Below are positions 1-11,257 of a DNA stretch of 64,000 nucleotides, one piece after another (position 1 is the first letter of the stretch; every line of letters starts with the position of its first letter). The stretch comes from Volvox africanus (taxonomy: Eukaryota > Chlorophyta > Chlorophyceae > Chlamydomonadales > Volvocaceae). The stretch covers positions 2,369,501 through 2,433,500 of the forward strand of contig BSDZ01000009.1 of assembly GCA_030268105.1 (NCBI GenBank). Reading direction: 5' to 3'. The position numbers were made by a program, and so were the translations under genes. The notes beneath the pieces are model-generated. The model had not been told where the DNA came from and did no database searches. It was given only the letters and a program-made list of their open reading frames with translations.

Positions 1-606
1 ATGATTTTGCTGGAAAGCCGGCGCTGGATTGCAGCCATGCCGTCGATAGCGGCTGTATGAGCTGAGCTGGCGTCAATGGTGACTCGGGGCCAGGGACACG
101 AATTGCCGCCTTACTAAGCCCCTTTGCCGGCGTCCACGTGCTGGCGCTCCTGGTGCCGCTTCGCTCCGCCGGCCAGGCGCATTTCTGCCCCTCGCCGCCG
201 CTGCTCCTGTTGCTGGTGGCGACCGCATTGTTCCTGCCGCCGTCGCCGCGGCCGCCATCCCCGGTACCGTGGCAGTACCACAGCAAGGGTGTGTCTAGCG
301 GTTGTGGCAGGTCACGTGGCGTCCTGGCTTGTGACGCCGGCGGCCTCGTAGCTTCGGCGGCAAATTGTCCTGCATTTGATGCACCCGATGTCAGACTGCC
401 ATCTGCCTCACGGGAACCCAGATCGCCGGCGCCACCCTTTCGGGCCATGCTATCACTCGTCCAGAAGCCCGCATTGAACCGAGTGAAGGACGGCGGCGGC
501 AGCGGCAGCTGCAGTGGCGGTGGCGGCTGCACCGCCTCTGTCGCCACAGGCTGCGCGTGCGAAAATCGGATTGACGAGGCGTTGCAACCGCCGCTACCTT
601 CGCCTT

Positions 607-640
<34 letters not shown>

Positions 641-1606
641 TGGCCGCCCACTCGCCGACCTGTCAACGGTGGCAACGATGCCGCCACCGCCGCCGTGAAG
701 ATACCTGCTGACACTCCCACTCCCGCTGCGGCTGCCGGCCGTGCGAGTTCCCGCCATGGACGCCGGTGATAGCGGCCATTCGTCCGTCGGGAAGGACTGT
801 ACCATGCAGCTGCTGCAGGGGCCGTCACTGCAGATAGCCAACGTCCCACTGGTCACTGACGCGTCTTCGGCACAGGTCTGCGTGGCCGTAGGCCAGTGCA
901 TCAGCGCGTTGCAGCCGCCCCAGGCAACGCTGGTGGCCGTTGGATCCGTCTCCAGCCTCACTGACCAGTCCCCGACAACCCCACCAGCGCCATTGAAAGG
1001 CGCGGCATAGCGCATGGCGCTGTCCAGGTCAGTGCCCAAGGCTTGCGTGTTGTCCGCCCCACGGACCGCTTGTTGCCGGGTCTCAACACTGTGGCTGCTG
1101 CTGCTGTTACGTTCATACTCGATAGAGGAGGAGGGGTTTAATTGCGGCTGCGCAGCCGGCATCCGCCGCCGGTAGTGCTGTAAGGCGCCGTTAGCGTTTG
1201 AGCTGCCATCGCCGGAAGCGTCTTCTGGTGCCGCAGTGGCTGTTGCTGCAATGGAATCAAAAGGCGAAGTGACTTCATCCGAATTTTGAATCTCGTGGCC
1301 ACTGCCGTCGCCCGCGAAGGCACGCTCCGAAAGCAGAAACCTTCCAGTTGGCAGTTCGGGAGCCAGAGTCGCTGGGCTGCCTTGATTTATTGAGCTTTCA
1401 CTTGGCCCGGCAACTGGGCCGTCGCCGGCCTTTAAAGCAAGCGCCGCGTTTGGTGTGACCCATGGGTCAGTCTGCGTAATTCCACCAGGAGGCGTATTGC
1501 CAGCTCCGCGCCTGCGTCTGCGACCTGAAAGCGGGATCGCCAAGTACAGAGCGATGAACAATCCAAGCACAATTGTCACCACAATAACGTCCATGCCGGT
1601 GGCCAT
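1..1606 (-). CDS. Membrane-anchored low-complexity protein, 5' part only
   Basis: One uninterrupted frame of 535 codons runs from the ATG at 1606 to the left edge of the window, so the 3' end is missing. An in-frame TGA lies 24 bases upstream of this ATG, which makes it the first possible start. Residues 5-26 (VIVVTIVLGLFIALYLAIPL) form one strong hydrophobic segment followed by SGRRRRR, the pattern of a signal anchor with its positive side in the cytosol. The rest is low complexity: Ser/Gly/Ala-rich stretches, a run of about ten prolines near residue 328, and scattered cysteines. I recognise no domain. The gene is divergent from the repeat-protein gene at 2382. The reading frame is supported by its length and by the sensible N-terminus; the function is unknown. 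An intron inside the low-complexity part cannot be excluded. Confidence 0.6.
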
Positions 1607-2381
1607 ACGCTCTCCGGACTTATTGGAAGATCAAAGTCCTCCAAGGGCGCAAAGGTGTCGGTAGAAACAAACGATATTGTTTACACCTGGATATGTTACT
1701 CTATGGATCTGCGAAATGTTAAGATTTTGCTGATGTGGGATTTCGCAAACCCTCGTACAATAAGTTGGCGTCACCACCTCGGATGGATAGGATTTGGCAG
1801 AAGTTTTTGTGGCGGGCTTACTTCCCCACGTTTTATGATGAGAATAACTTAGTCACCATAACCTCGATAACGAGCTCATCTAGCTCTATCACTTATATTG
1901 AACGACAAGACGAAGATCCTGTCCTTTAATTTTAACGTCGCAAGGTTCTTCTTCACGAACAGTCAGGCCAGGTTTCCCGTGGCGCCATGCAGGCTCCAGA
2001 AAACGTAGGCACCGGCGAAACGGTCAACAGATCCTGCGGTGGAGTGTCAGCGCTCTTCACCGCGTGCTGGCCCAGGGCCCGGCCTCTGAGGCGACGTAAG
2101 CGACAAAACGCCGGCCCTGCTGGAAAGGTGCGTCGTTGAGTGATGATGACTTCTTTAATAATGTGGATTGCGGGCGTCTGTGCCATTTTAAATGGCGGTG
2201 CAACCGATTTGGACTGTCGTGAGCAACGCAGAAGCCTGATTTTACGGGGTCAGCTATAGATGACTCGAGATAAGCTGCCGCTGCATTGGGTGATCATTTA
2301 AATGCAACCGATATTTTCCTGTTGCGTTTACCACAACTGAGAGTCCCACTTGGCTGTCAGTCCAAACGCGTCAGGGACACC
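1607..2381. promoter_or_regulatory. Divergent intergenic region
   Basis: This 775-bp stretch separates two divergently oriented genes and should hold both promoters and 5' UTRs. It is clearly more AT-rich than the flanking exons. No convincing TATA box or conserved motif stands out, and the short open frames in it do not look like protein. Confidence 0.35.
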
Positions 2382-5300
2382 ATGACGTGTGCAGCTCTCC
2401 CTCTTAGTGCCTCAAACCCCGAATTGATTTCGACTCCTACATTCCAACAGCCAGGCTCCGATGTAGTGCTCTCGAATTCCGACTTCATGCCTTGGCGCCA
2501 TATTGGGAATTGGTTCGCGCCCCTGGTTTCTTCGAGCCAATCTCTGGCGCTGGTCCACTCACCTCGTCATTTGTAGGCTGCCAGCACAAGCGCAGGCGCA
2601 GTAGCGGCGCCCGCTGGTCCAATTGAGGCCACCGCGGAGCGCCAACAACAGCGGCTATTGTCACAGCCATCGGCGGCCGCCGCCGAGTCGGAAGCTGTAG
2701 GGGCACGACAGGAGGAAGCCGTTGCTGGGACCACCGGCACTGTTTTTCGTAGCGAGGCAGGTCTAGGCGACACCAGCAGCGCTTTCGAAGAAGAACAGGA
2801 GGCCCTATGGTCTGTACGGCTGCAGGGTGCCGCACCGCCCCCGCCGCCGCCGCCGCCGCCGGCGGGGGCGGTGCCGGTGCCTTTGACTGTTGGCGGAGGT
2901 ACGTGGCCTGCTGGGGAATATTACGTTCACGTTTGGGATTGCTCAGGGGTGAAAGGAGAAGTGGTGGTCATGAAACAGAAGGGGCCTTTCGGCAGTCTGA
3001 GAGTGCTTGACCCTTTGCCGCGCCGCTGCTGCGTCATGACGAGCGATCTCATCTACAGCCCTATGCCTTTAAGTAGTACTTGAGATCTTATGCTGGTTCG
3101 GGTGTATGACTTAACTTGATGAGGGGCGAAAAGATTGCTGCCGAGCTCCTTTCGTTTCTTGTCTTCCAGCCTCCCTCCTTTAGTAGGGTTCCTCCTGACG
3201 TCATCACACGTGGTGATGTCCTGGCGGAAAACGTGCTTGTATTTTTCCGCAGCTGCACGCGACGAAGCGGGCAATTCAAATGGCCGGCCTCCAAAGCCCG
3301 TCGAACATCAGGCGGCAGCAATCCAGGCGCCAGGAGCTATAGCGGGCGATATTCTCTTGCTACCGCGGCCACCAGTCGCCAGGTACGCACGGCCGCGACG
3401 GTCACTGACGCCGATACCGAATGACAGCATGGGTTTGCTACTGCCTAGCCGGGTTACCGGCGGTAGCAATCAAAGCGGTGGAGGGCTTTCCTACGTGCCG
3501 CTGAGGACGGCAGGCAGCTCTGGCCGGATGAGCCACAGTGCGGGTGCGGGACCCGTCAGTGGTACTTTGGGCGCCCGCGAGGACGTCCTCCCGGAGGTTG
3601 AAAGCGACAACAGCGGCAGTCACAGCGGCGGCAATGACGGTGGCGGTAGGAGAGGCGTTGGGGAAATGGAGTCGCCAAGAAGCCAGGGTGGAACCCCCGG
3701 CGGTGGGGACACTGCTGCAGGAAACCCCGCTGCCACTTCCTCCGCTGCCGCCCTGCTAGCTACCAGTGCCGCGGGTCCCGCTGCCGAGCGCGTTCTCCAC
3801 CGGCAATACAACGACCATGACCACGACCATGACGCCCGTACTGAAGAAGCCGGAGGGGAGCTTCCCGACGGGCATCATCATCGACCGTCGCCGTTGCCTC
3901 CACAGCCGCCTCGGTCAGTGCAACAGGAGACACATCACCAGCCGTTACTGCCGCCGCTACCACTGCTGCCGCTGCCGCCGACACGAATGCATTTTCTGCC
4001 GCCGCTGCCGCTGCTGCCGCTACCACCGCGTGCCCGCAGTGACGCTGGCAGTTTGGCCAGCTGTGTTCCTACTAGCGGTTCTGGAGTTCACGAGCTTCAG
4101 CGGCCGCATCTGCCACCTGGACCTCCCTCGCGTGATCAGGCCCATCATCAGATCGTGCGGGCACTGTTCACGCCCGACACGTTACAGCACCATCCGAGCC
4201 ACCTATCGCTCTCTGACTTCTCAGGAGGTCCCCGCGACTCGGACTTCGATTACTCAGGGTCCAGTCCCAGCCCCATGGCGTATTCTTGCGTTCCTGGTTT
4301 CGGGGCTGCCACTGACAAGAGCAGCAATGTGACGATGTTGGGACTGCGTCCCGGTCTGGCGCGCCTGCGGCGGCAGGCGTGGCAGAAGCGGCAGAGGAAG
4401 GGCAGCTCAGGGGTGGATGCTATGCTGCAGGAGGGCGGCAGCGGTGTGGAAGGGAGCGGCAGCTACGAGCCCATGCTGGCGGAGGCGGGCACTCTCGAGA
4501 TCATCGATGCTACTGCTGGCGCATTCGGCTCTGGGGCCTCCGTTGCCGAGGGACCGAGATCACCCAGCGCTGCTGCGCCGCCTGCCCCTGTAGCAGCATT
4601 AACTGATGCCAATTCTGATAATGGGGCAGGTGGTGAAGGTGTTGTTGCAAATGGCGCGCATCGAATAAATACCTGCGGCGCGGGTGACAGCAGCGCGGGC
4701 TCATCTCCTGGTTGCGGAGACGAGAGCGGCTGCGTTAACGGTGGCAATGACCATGCTGCCAATAATGGTATGGCGGCGGTGATGGCGCGCCAGCACATGA
4801 GGGCGCGCTTGGCGGCCGCAGCTGCATGGACAATGGGCCCGGCTTTGTCAGCACGCGCGGCGGCGGCGCTGGGCCCTACGAACCTGGCGATGGTCGTGGA
4901 TCGAGTCATTGGACTGGAGGCCACTGCGCAGGTGCGCCATGGCGGAGTTTCAGAAGGTCTGAAATGTGGCATGTGGATATTGCGTTTGCGCACGGGTAGT
5001 CGGTAGGCGGGCTTAGGCGGGCTTAGGCGGGCTTAGGCTGAGGGGTGCCCAGAGGCGGCTGCCTGCAGGGCAGCCAGGAGGGCGCAGAACAATGTTACGT
5101 AGTTGCGTGTTGGAGCTCATTTTCATTTGTGTGGCTTCCGGAGAATGCTGCCCGCGCGTACACGGCAGTACTTAACACTTGTTAAACCGTTGTCCAACGT
5201 AATGTATTGTGCAGCAAGATTCCGTGTCGCAGGTACGCAAGGGTTCATCGTGTTAGCTCTGGTAGGGGCCACAAAGCCTCACGAAACAGCCGAACATGTA

Positions 5301-8300
5301 TGCCTTCGCCCACTCTGAACTACCTCCTGCACCCTGTCCTGTGTAAACCTGTCCGAGCAGACAGTTGAGCTGCTTGGGCCCCGCCACACGGCGGCCATCG
5401 TCGGGCTGATGGGCCCCAGCAGGGCGGCCGACATGGCGTCAAAGCTGGGCTCCGAAACCACCGCGGAGCTAATCGGCACTCTAGGCTCTGAAACCACCGC
5501 GGACTTACTGGCGGAAATCGGGCCAGGGAAGGCGGCTGCTATCGTCGAAGGACTGGGTGAGTGACTAACGAACTGCTTTAACGGCCATATTCCCGCGAGC
5601 AAGTCATGCAAGCCGACATTGATCCCGATTTTTTGCCAGGTCATGGGGCGACCGCTCCTCTGGTCCATGCAGGCAATGAGAAGGTAGGCGAGCTGCTTCA
5701 GGCGATGGGCGTGCCGTTGGTTTCGGATCTGGTGGCCGCGTTCGGAGCGGACTTCACGTCCAGTCTGGTCCGGGAGTTGCTGCCGCTGTCCTCTACGCCA
5801 GTTGCCGCAGCGGTGGCGGCGATGGGCCCGGGCCCCACTGCGGCACTTGTCCGGCGGATAGGTCCTGAGCTATCAGCCGGGGTGGTGCTGGGCATGGGGC
5901 CTGAGGTAAAGTGCGAAAGGGTTGTGATTATTGGGTTCATACTTACCTCTGGTTCAAGCCCTCCGAAAGGGGCTCCAAGCTGCGGTGCATTGCCCGGGAA
6001 AGATATCGCCGACGAAGGGGCGCACAATCTCCGGCGCTGAAGGCCAAATCCAACACCGGCTGGCGGCTCCGAAGCCCTCTTGGTCGCCACCTCGTGTCCC
6101 TTGTTATCCATGGGTAGAGGGTTTCACCTCCTCCACCCTTATCTATAGTATCATGATGATGATGATGATGATAAGATGACGAACCTGACATATACTCATG
6201 AGCCCTTTGCGTTGGGGGCACGGTGGTACGACATCCATATTCTAACATGGATGGCAAATTTACGCCGCACTAGCAGGCCACTGCGACGCTTGTGCAGCAA
6301 CTGGGTGCGGATTTCGTGAGCCAGATGGTTTCGGAGCTTGGGGCTGTTGATACGGCCATGGTGGTCTCGGCGCTGGGCGGGCCCCTGCTGGGCGCCATGG
6401 CGGGCTACATGGGATCGGAGCTGACGGCGGCGCTGGTGCGCGGTATGGGCCCCCCGCTGGTGGGCGACACGGTGTCAGGCTTTGGCGCGTCCTTGACTGC
6501 AGGTGGGTACGGTGCAGGAGGCGGGGAAGTCTTTGCGAGGGCGGCCAACACGAGCAGGAGCGAAGGGGCTGCAACTGAACGGAACTGGGCGGGTAATGAG
6601 TGGGGTAGATGCCTTGCTGTGGGCCTAGAGTAATTGTCAGTATGGGGTGCGGGGGCATTCGGTGAGGAGACACACTCCGTCCGTGGTGCGTGGCCACGGG
6701 ATGAGAAGTGTATTAGGACCCCCTTATCCCGTGGCGCGACGGTTAATGTTTTTTCGGAAAAATGCAGCCCGAATCTGCGAATGACCGACACGGAAGTGGG
6801 TGCGTGTGAGCTTTGGGTTGCGAGCTTCGAAAGTAGTAAACTGCTAGAAATACACATGCGGCCGTGTACGTGGGTCCAAACAACAACAGCAATACACTTG
6901 AACACTTGAACACCGCGCGTGTCGTATCCCTGCCAGCCCCCGTCCCCCGCCCCCCGCCACCTTTATGTTTTTGCCCTGCAATAAGGGCCTTTGATCTTCC
7001 CCACTCCACCCTCGCACTGGCCGCTGCAGGCATCGTGACGACCCTGGGCTTAGAGCGCACCAGCCGGCTGGTGGCGGTGAGCCCCGGGCTGGGTGCGGAG
7101 CTGACGGCTGCACTGGTGGGAGCATTTGGACCACAGCTGACGGTGCGCGGCAAGGTCTGGGCTGCGGGGACTGCGTCGAAGAGAACCCCTAAGAGAACCC
7201 CATGAAATCCCGCGACTGCTTGCGTCTATTCATCACTCTACAATTGCCATATTGACACAAGACACGACGTGTGATACACATCGAGACGTACGGGGCATCC
7301 TGCTTAAACTTACAAATTAAACTACACAGATTTCAAGGTCGGATTAATTTGGTACGCCCCGTATTGCTAATACGAGGTACTTTTAGACAAAAACGACTAA
7401 CAAATCAATCTTAGTAATTAATTAAAAATTAAATTCTTTTTAAGAGCTATGCGTTGCTTTGATATTTAATAAAGCAGAATAAAATGCTGCTGTGTACATT
7501 CAGCAGCATACAATGAATGAACGAAATGTCATTGAAAATTTGACAAAATGTAAATGTCAATCACATTTACATAAAAAAACGTAAATGTAATTGACTTTTA
7601 CATTTACTGTCAATTTAAATAAAATGGCAAAATGTATGAAATGTAACAGAGGCTGCTGTGCTGTGAAATCCGGCAGTATGGAATGGGGGGTTCAGTGGCC
7701 TCAGTGCGAGCATATTGAGCCTGCTGGCGTTTTATACACAGGAGAGGCACATCCACAGGAGAGAGAAGCTATCGTGCATCTATCGTGACGGGGTGCTGTG
7801 GCCGGTACTCGCACAGGCCTCAGGGTCGCAATGCCCAGCGCCCATCCACTTAAATGTCCTTCGCTTCCCGATACCTTTCAGCTTTTCAGTCATTGCCTCT
7901 CATGTGTTTTTGTACTCCTGTGTCACAGCATCCATTTGACCGGGGCCGGATCCGTTGACCTCAGTATATGGCTACACCCACCCGCTATCTAGGCAGACAT
8001 TATCGTTGCCCTGGGTGTGGCGCCCACTGCCGAGCTTATAGCGGCCATGGGCCCTGAGTTCACGGCGAGCCTGGTGGTCGCGATCGGGCCTCAGCAAGTG
8101 GGAGCGTTAGTGCAGGTGAGGGACCGGACCAGGAAATGACCCAATTGAGCCCAGGACCAGGATCTACGCAGGTTTTCGTGGGGTTAGGTGTTTCAGTGTT
8201 ACGAAGTGGCTATGCGGTTACGGAGCCTCGCCGTATATATTAATGTCAACTGAATGCTGAATTGAGGGCATTTGTTCGTACCGGGACGGCCCCTGTATTC

Positions 8301-9066
8301 GTGTGTTTCAGGGCTATTAACATGTTGAAGAGCATAGCGGAGGGGCCGGACTCGCGCGGACTGGCAAGTGGAGAAGTCAGCCTTCAACTTTCCAGCATAC
8401 TTTTCCTTCTTCCATTTGTTAAGCAGACACCCATTTCCGCCTGTCACACCGTCCCTGGAGCGCTTCTCGAAAATGCTCTTGCAACACACATTCTTTGTCT
8501 TTGGAGTACGCGGAACACTGAACTCGCATTATGCTCGTGCCACTATCCAGACCATGACCCCTAAGGCGACTGCCAACCTCGTCACCGCTATGGGAACTAC
8601 CTTGACGGCGGCACTAGTGAGCGCTATGCGCTCCCAGGCGGTGGCGGAGCTAGTTTTGGCGCTGGGCTCCGCGACCACGGCGGACCTTGTGGCCGCCATG
8701 ACTGCTGCCTCTACGGCTGAGCTGGTGCACATTTTCGGAGGGGCCATGGTGGCGGACATGGTGGTCACGTTGGGCACCAAGCGTACAGCAGCCCTAGTGG
8801 TCGCCATGGACGTTGACCTGACGGCAGGGCTGCTACGTGGCATAGGTATGTCAATTGTGGCGGACATTGCTGGCCAGATGGGCGCGGAGCGGGTAGCGGA
8901 GGTGGCCGAGGCGCTGGGAAACCCATTTCTGGCAAATTTGGTCGCCGCGCTGGGCCCAGTGGTGGTGACACAGCTCGTGACGGAGATGGGTCCGGGTCTG
9001 ACGGCTGCGGTGGTGAAGGGCCTGGGGGAGGCTGTGGATGCGGAGTTGGCGGTGCGGCTAGTGTGA
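2382..9066 (+). CDS. 12-residue tandem helical-repeat protein
   Basis: Exons: 2382-2462 (weakest), 2577-2898, 3253-4931, 5361-5556, 5640-5905, 6277-6502, 7030-7142, 7993-8115, 8551-9066; about 1173 residues. The N-terminal half is low complexity: a polyproline run near 2830-2862, a His/Asp stretch (DHDHDHD) near 3820, and Ser/Gly/Pro-rich sequence. From about 4840 to the stop the protein is an almost unbroken tandem array of about 41 repeats of 12 residues, consensus G-P-x-x-T-A-x-L-V-x-x-M (for example GPEFTASLVVAI, GSATTADLVAAM). The register is kept across every splice inside the array: split repeats rejoin as GLEATAQ/TVELL, GPE/ATATLVQQL, GPQLT/ADIIVAL and GPQQVGALVQ/TM, which validates those junctions. 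Length and pattern resemble the helical repeat of the MgtE cytosolic N-domain, so a solenoid binding scaffold is inferred. No catalytic domain is seen. The start ATG has a good context (GACACCATGA) but is unproven. Confidence 0.8.
5004..5039. repeat. 10-bp tandem repeat in intron
   Basis: The unit TAGGCGGGCT is repeated about 3.6 times in the intron between 4931 and 5361 of the 12-residue-repeat gene. Confidence 0.85.
6153..6172. repeat. (ATG)n microsatellite in intron
   Basis: Six ATG units followed by AT lie in the intron 5906-6276. The preceding 150 bp of GC-rich non-coding sequence ending in a short-unit tail looks like the 3' end of a non-LTR retroposon, but I found no target-site duplication, so only the microsatellite itself is certain. 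Confidence 0.8.
7548..7607. repeat. Pair of perfect AT-rich hairpins in intron
   Basis: Two inverted repeats stand next to each other in the AT-rich part of intron 7143-7992. The first has a perfect 10-bp stem (7548-7557 ATGTAAATGT with 7563-7572 ACATTTACAT) and a 5-nt loop. The second has a perfect 10-bp stem (7581-7590 GTAAATGTAA with 7598-7607 TTACATTTAC) and a 7-nt loop. The stems are related to one another, as if a hairpin had been duplicated. Confidence 0.85.
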
Positions 9067-9273
9067 AAGATAGCTGCAGCAGTGGTGCCGTTGATGACAG
9101 CAGCGGCTGTGGCGGTGCCGATGGTGGCGGCCGGCGCGATGATGGCAGCGGGTGCAATAGTGGTGGCGCCAGAAGTGGTACGCATGGCCGTGGCTGGCGG
9201 AATCGCGGCCAGCATGGCTGTAGGCAGCAAGGGCCAGGAGCCGCCAACACTGCCGCAAGAGGACGCGGCGTAG
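9067..9273 (+). other. In-frame extension after the TGA stop of the repeat gene
   Basis: The last exon of the repeat gene ends at TGA 9064-9066, but the same frame stays open for 68 more codons to TAG at 9271-9273. It encodes a strongly Ala/Val/Met-rich hydrophobic sequence (for example VPMVAAGAMMAAGAIVV) that looks like protein rather than UTR, followed by a polar tail ending QEDAA. The TGA could be a genuine stop with a decayed tail, a recent nonsense mutation, a read-through site, or a selenocysteine codon. No intron of reasonable length with good signals removes it. Confidence 0.4.
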
Positions 9274-9319
9274 GAGCAGTGCGACGCGCCCAAAGTCGGA
9301 GTGCCGAAATAGCTACGTG

Positions 9320-9787
9320 CATAAGGGAGGTGCAGCTAATCTCCGCCTCTCGAGGCCATTCCCTAAGGATCCGAGCTTGCTACCACAACGTCACCAGTTC
9401 GAATATGGCTCGGGGCAAAATGGCGTAGGGGGAATGCAGCGTGAATAGCCCGATTCTACGGAGTTGGGTCCGAGTCAGCCCCCGGCGTATGAGAGGGTTA
9501 AATGCATAGCCCGTGAAGTGTGCATCTGAGGCCCATAACTGGGCTGATGGTGCGGGGTGGTTTGACACCCACCTAAATGCCAGTAGATCCGAAGGGGCTG
9601 GCACATGGATAGGGGCCGTAGAGAGCAAGGAAACTCTGCATAACCAAAAAACAAGTGATCTCCAGCGGCCTCAGATGAAGACGCTGAGGTACGCGTGCCC
9701 ACTCGGTTAAAATCCCGGAGATCCCCATAATACACGCCAGCCCGCAAGGGCGGAGTAACCATAATAATAATAACATAAGGGAGGTGC
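9320..9787. mobile_element. Short non-LTR retroposon (SINE-like) with 14-bp target-site duplication
   Basis: The 14-mer CATAAGGGAGGTGC occurs perfectly at 9320-9333 and 9774-9787 and brackets a 440-bp insert (9334-9773). The insert ends in a simple (ATA)n tail, ATAATAATAATAA at 9761-9773, directly before the second copy. Target-site duplication plus short-unit tail is the hallmark of target-primed reverse transcription. A motif AGTTCGAAT near 9397-9405, close to the 5' end, resembles a polymerase III B box, favouring a SINE over a truncated LINE. It has no coding capacity. The orientation (tail to the right) suggests the plus strand. It lies in the probable 3' UTR of the repeat gene. Confidence 0.7.
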
Positions 9788-11257
9788 CCGGGCAAGGCAG
9801 CGTCTCAAAATGAATGTGCAGCGGCCGTGGCGCTCGATCGTTTGGAGCAGCATCAGAAAAAGATCACGGCTTTCAGCAACAAGTCAGCGGCCGGTTACGC
9901 CTGCACTAAACAGTCAGTTAATCCTCAGCTTTTGGTTTTTCCTTATTGGCGAGGGAGCACCAGTTGCTGGAAAAGCATTGCTGGTTGCAATTCATAACAA
10001 AAATTGGCTGCGGCAAGTTCGGTTTTGGTAGTTACGAGTGCACAGCCCGTTTAAAATGTACAGTGTCCCCTTGCCATTCCACGGGATCCCGCTAAGCAGG
10101 GCTAGGCATGACCCGTTTTTGGTCTTTTCTGAATACAAAACGGTTACCACAGGGAACGCCAGCCGTGAGCACGAACACATTTCCATAGGGGGAAGATCAA
10201 AATTTGACGCAGTCTGCAGGACTGTATGGGATGCTTGCTGCTGCGATGTGCAAAACCCTAAGTGCAGAGCTGACGAGTGAGAATGATGGCTAAGATGCTG
10301 GTTGCTTAGGATTAGTGAGATCAGGGCGTGTTCAGTTAAACTATGGAAATACGTCTTACTACGTATTAGTAAGTACTTCGAGAGGTATTCGTTCGAGCCA
10401 ATGGGTGTATATAGAAGACTTGAGGATAGGAGGAGTGGAGGGGAAAAGCAGAAGCCGCGCCCAACCGGTTGCAAGTGCCCTGCTCTCCTCATGGTTGCGC
10501 TCTTGCGTGAGGACCCTACACCCGTATCGCGTACTTGATGGGCATGAAGTTCAGCCGGACGTCCATCAACCTAAACCACTTTCAGACCTGAGCCCAAGAA
10601 GTGTACGCCATGCAGTGTACGGCCTCCCGCGACCTCCATAATGGCTACTATGGAACCCTACCTTGTTAAAAATCCTCCAACATATGCATTTCAGTATTGG
10701 TGCCAGATGACAGAACGGAGCATTGAATCGCGGCCGGGTGTAGGGGATAAAACACTCCTTTTCCTCGCAACCGCCGGACGGGGCTAAATAGGATTGGCTT
10801 AATGATACAATTAAAGTTTCAGAGTTTAAACGTACGAATTTCCTCTGATTCCCAACCAGTGAGGGTGAGCATCCTGCGTACAGGTTGCCTCTTGCGGACA
10901 AGTTTTCCCTTTCTCAAAGATTTCCTGTCCATTTTATGAGCTTGCTGCGTTGAAAATACTTTCAGCCAGCGGTTTCAGCGCCCCACAAGCAGCATCGTGG
11001 GCGAACGGTACGATAGGTAGTTGACGAAGCGCGAAGGGGATGGACTGCGAGCTATTTTTACCAACCGATGCATATTACATGGAGAGCAATTGATTTATTT
11101 CTGATATGCATGAATTAGGAGTGCTTGGTATAGGACGCAAGCGTTGGCCCACAACGCTTGCTCGGCGGCAGTCGGTGTTGGATGTTTCGCGAACTTTATA
11201 AAAAAAGTGATGTTTTTTTGGAAATGATTTTTCTTTCTCGATTGTCCTAGCGTTGCT
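9788..11257. other. Intergenic region without recognised gene
   Basis: About 1.5 kb between the retroposon and the OPR gene. Short frames on both strands have no protein-like composition. The last part should contain the OPR promoter and 5' UTR. No other structure was recognised. Confidence 0.4.

Noticed and set aside
138..698. Plus-strand frame with a Gly run at the left edge
   Set aside because: It is the complement of the polyproline run in the minus-strand gene 1-1606, whose frame is far longer and has a sensible start.
9985..10900. Several 80-160-residue frames on both strands
   Set aside because: No domain, no splice support and no consistent codon bias; treated as intergenic.
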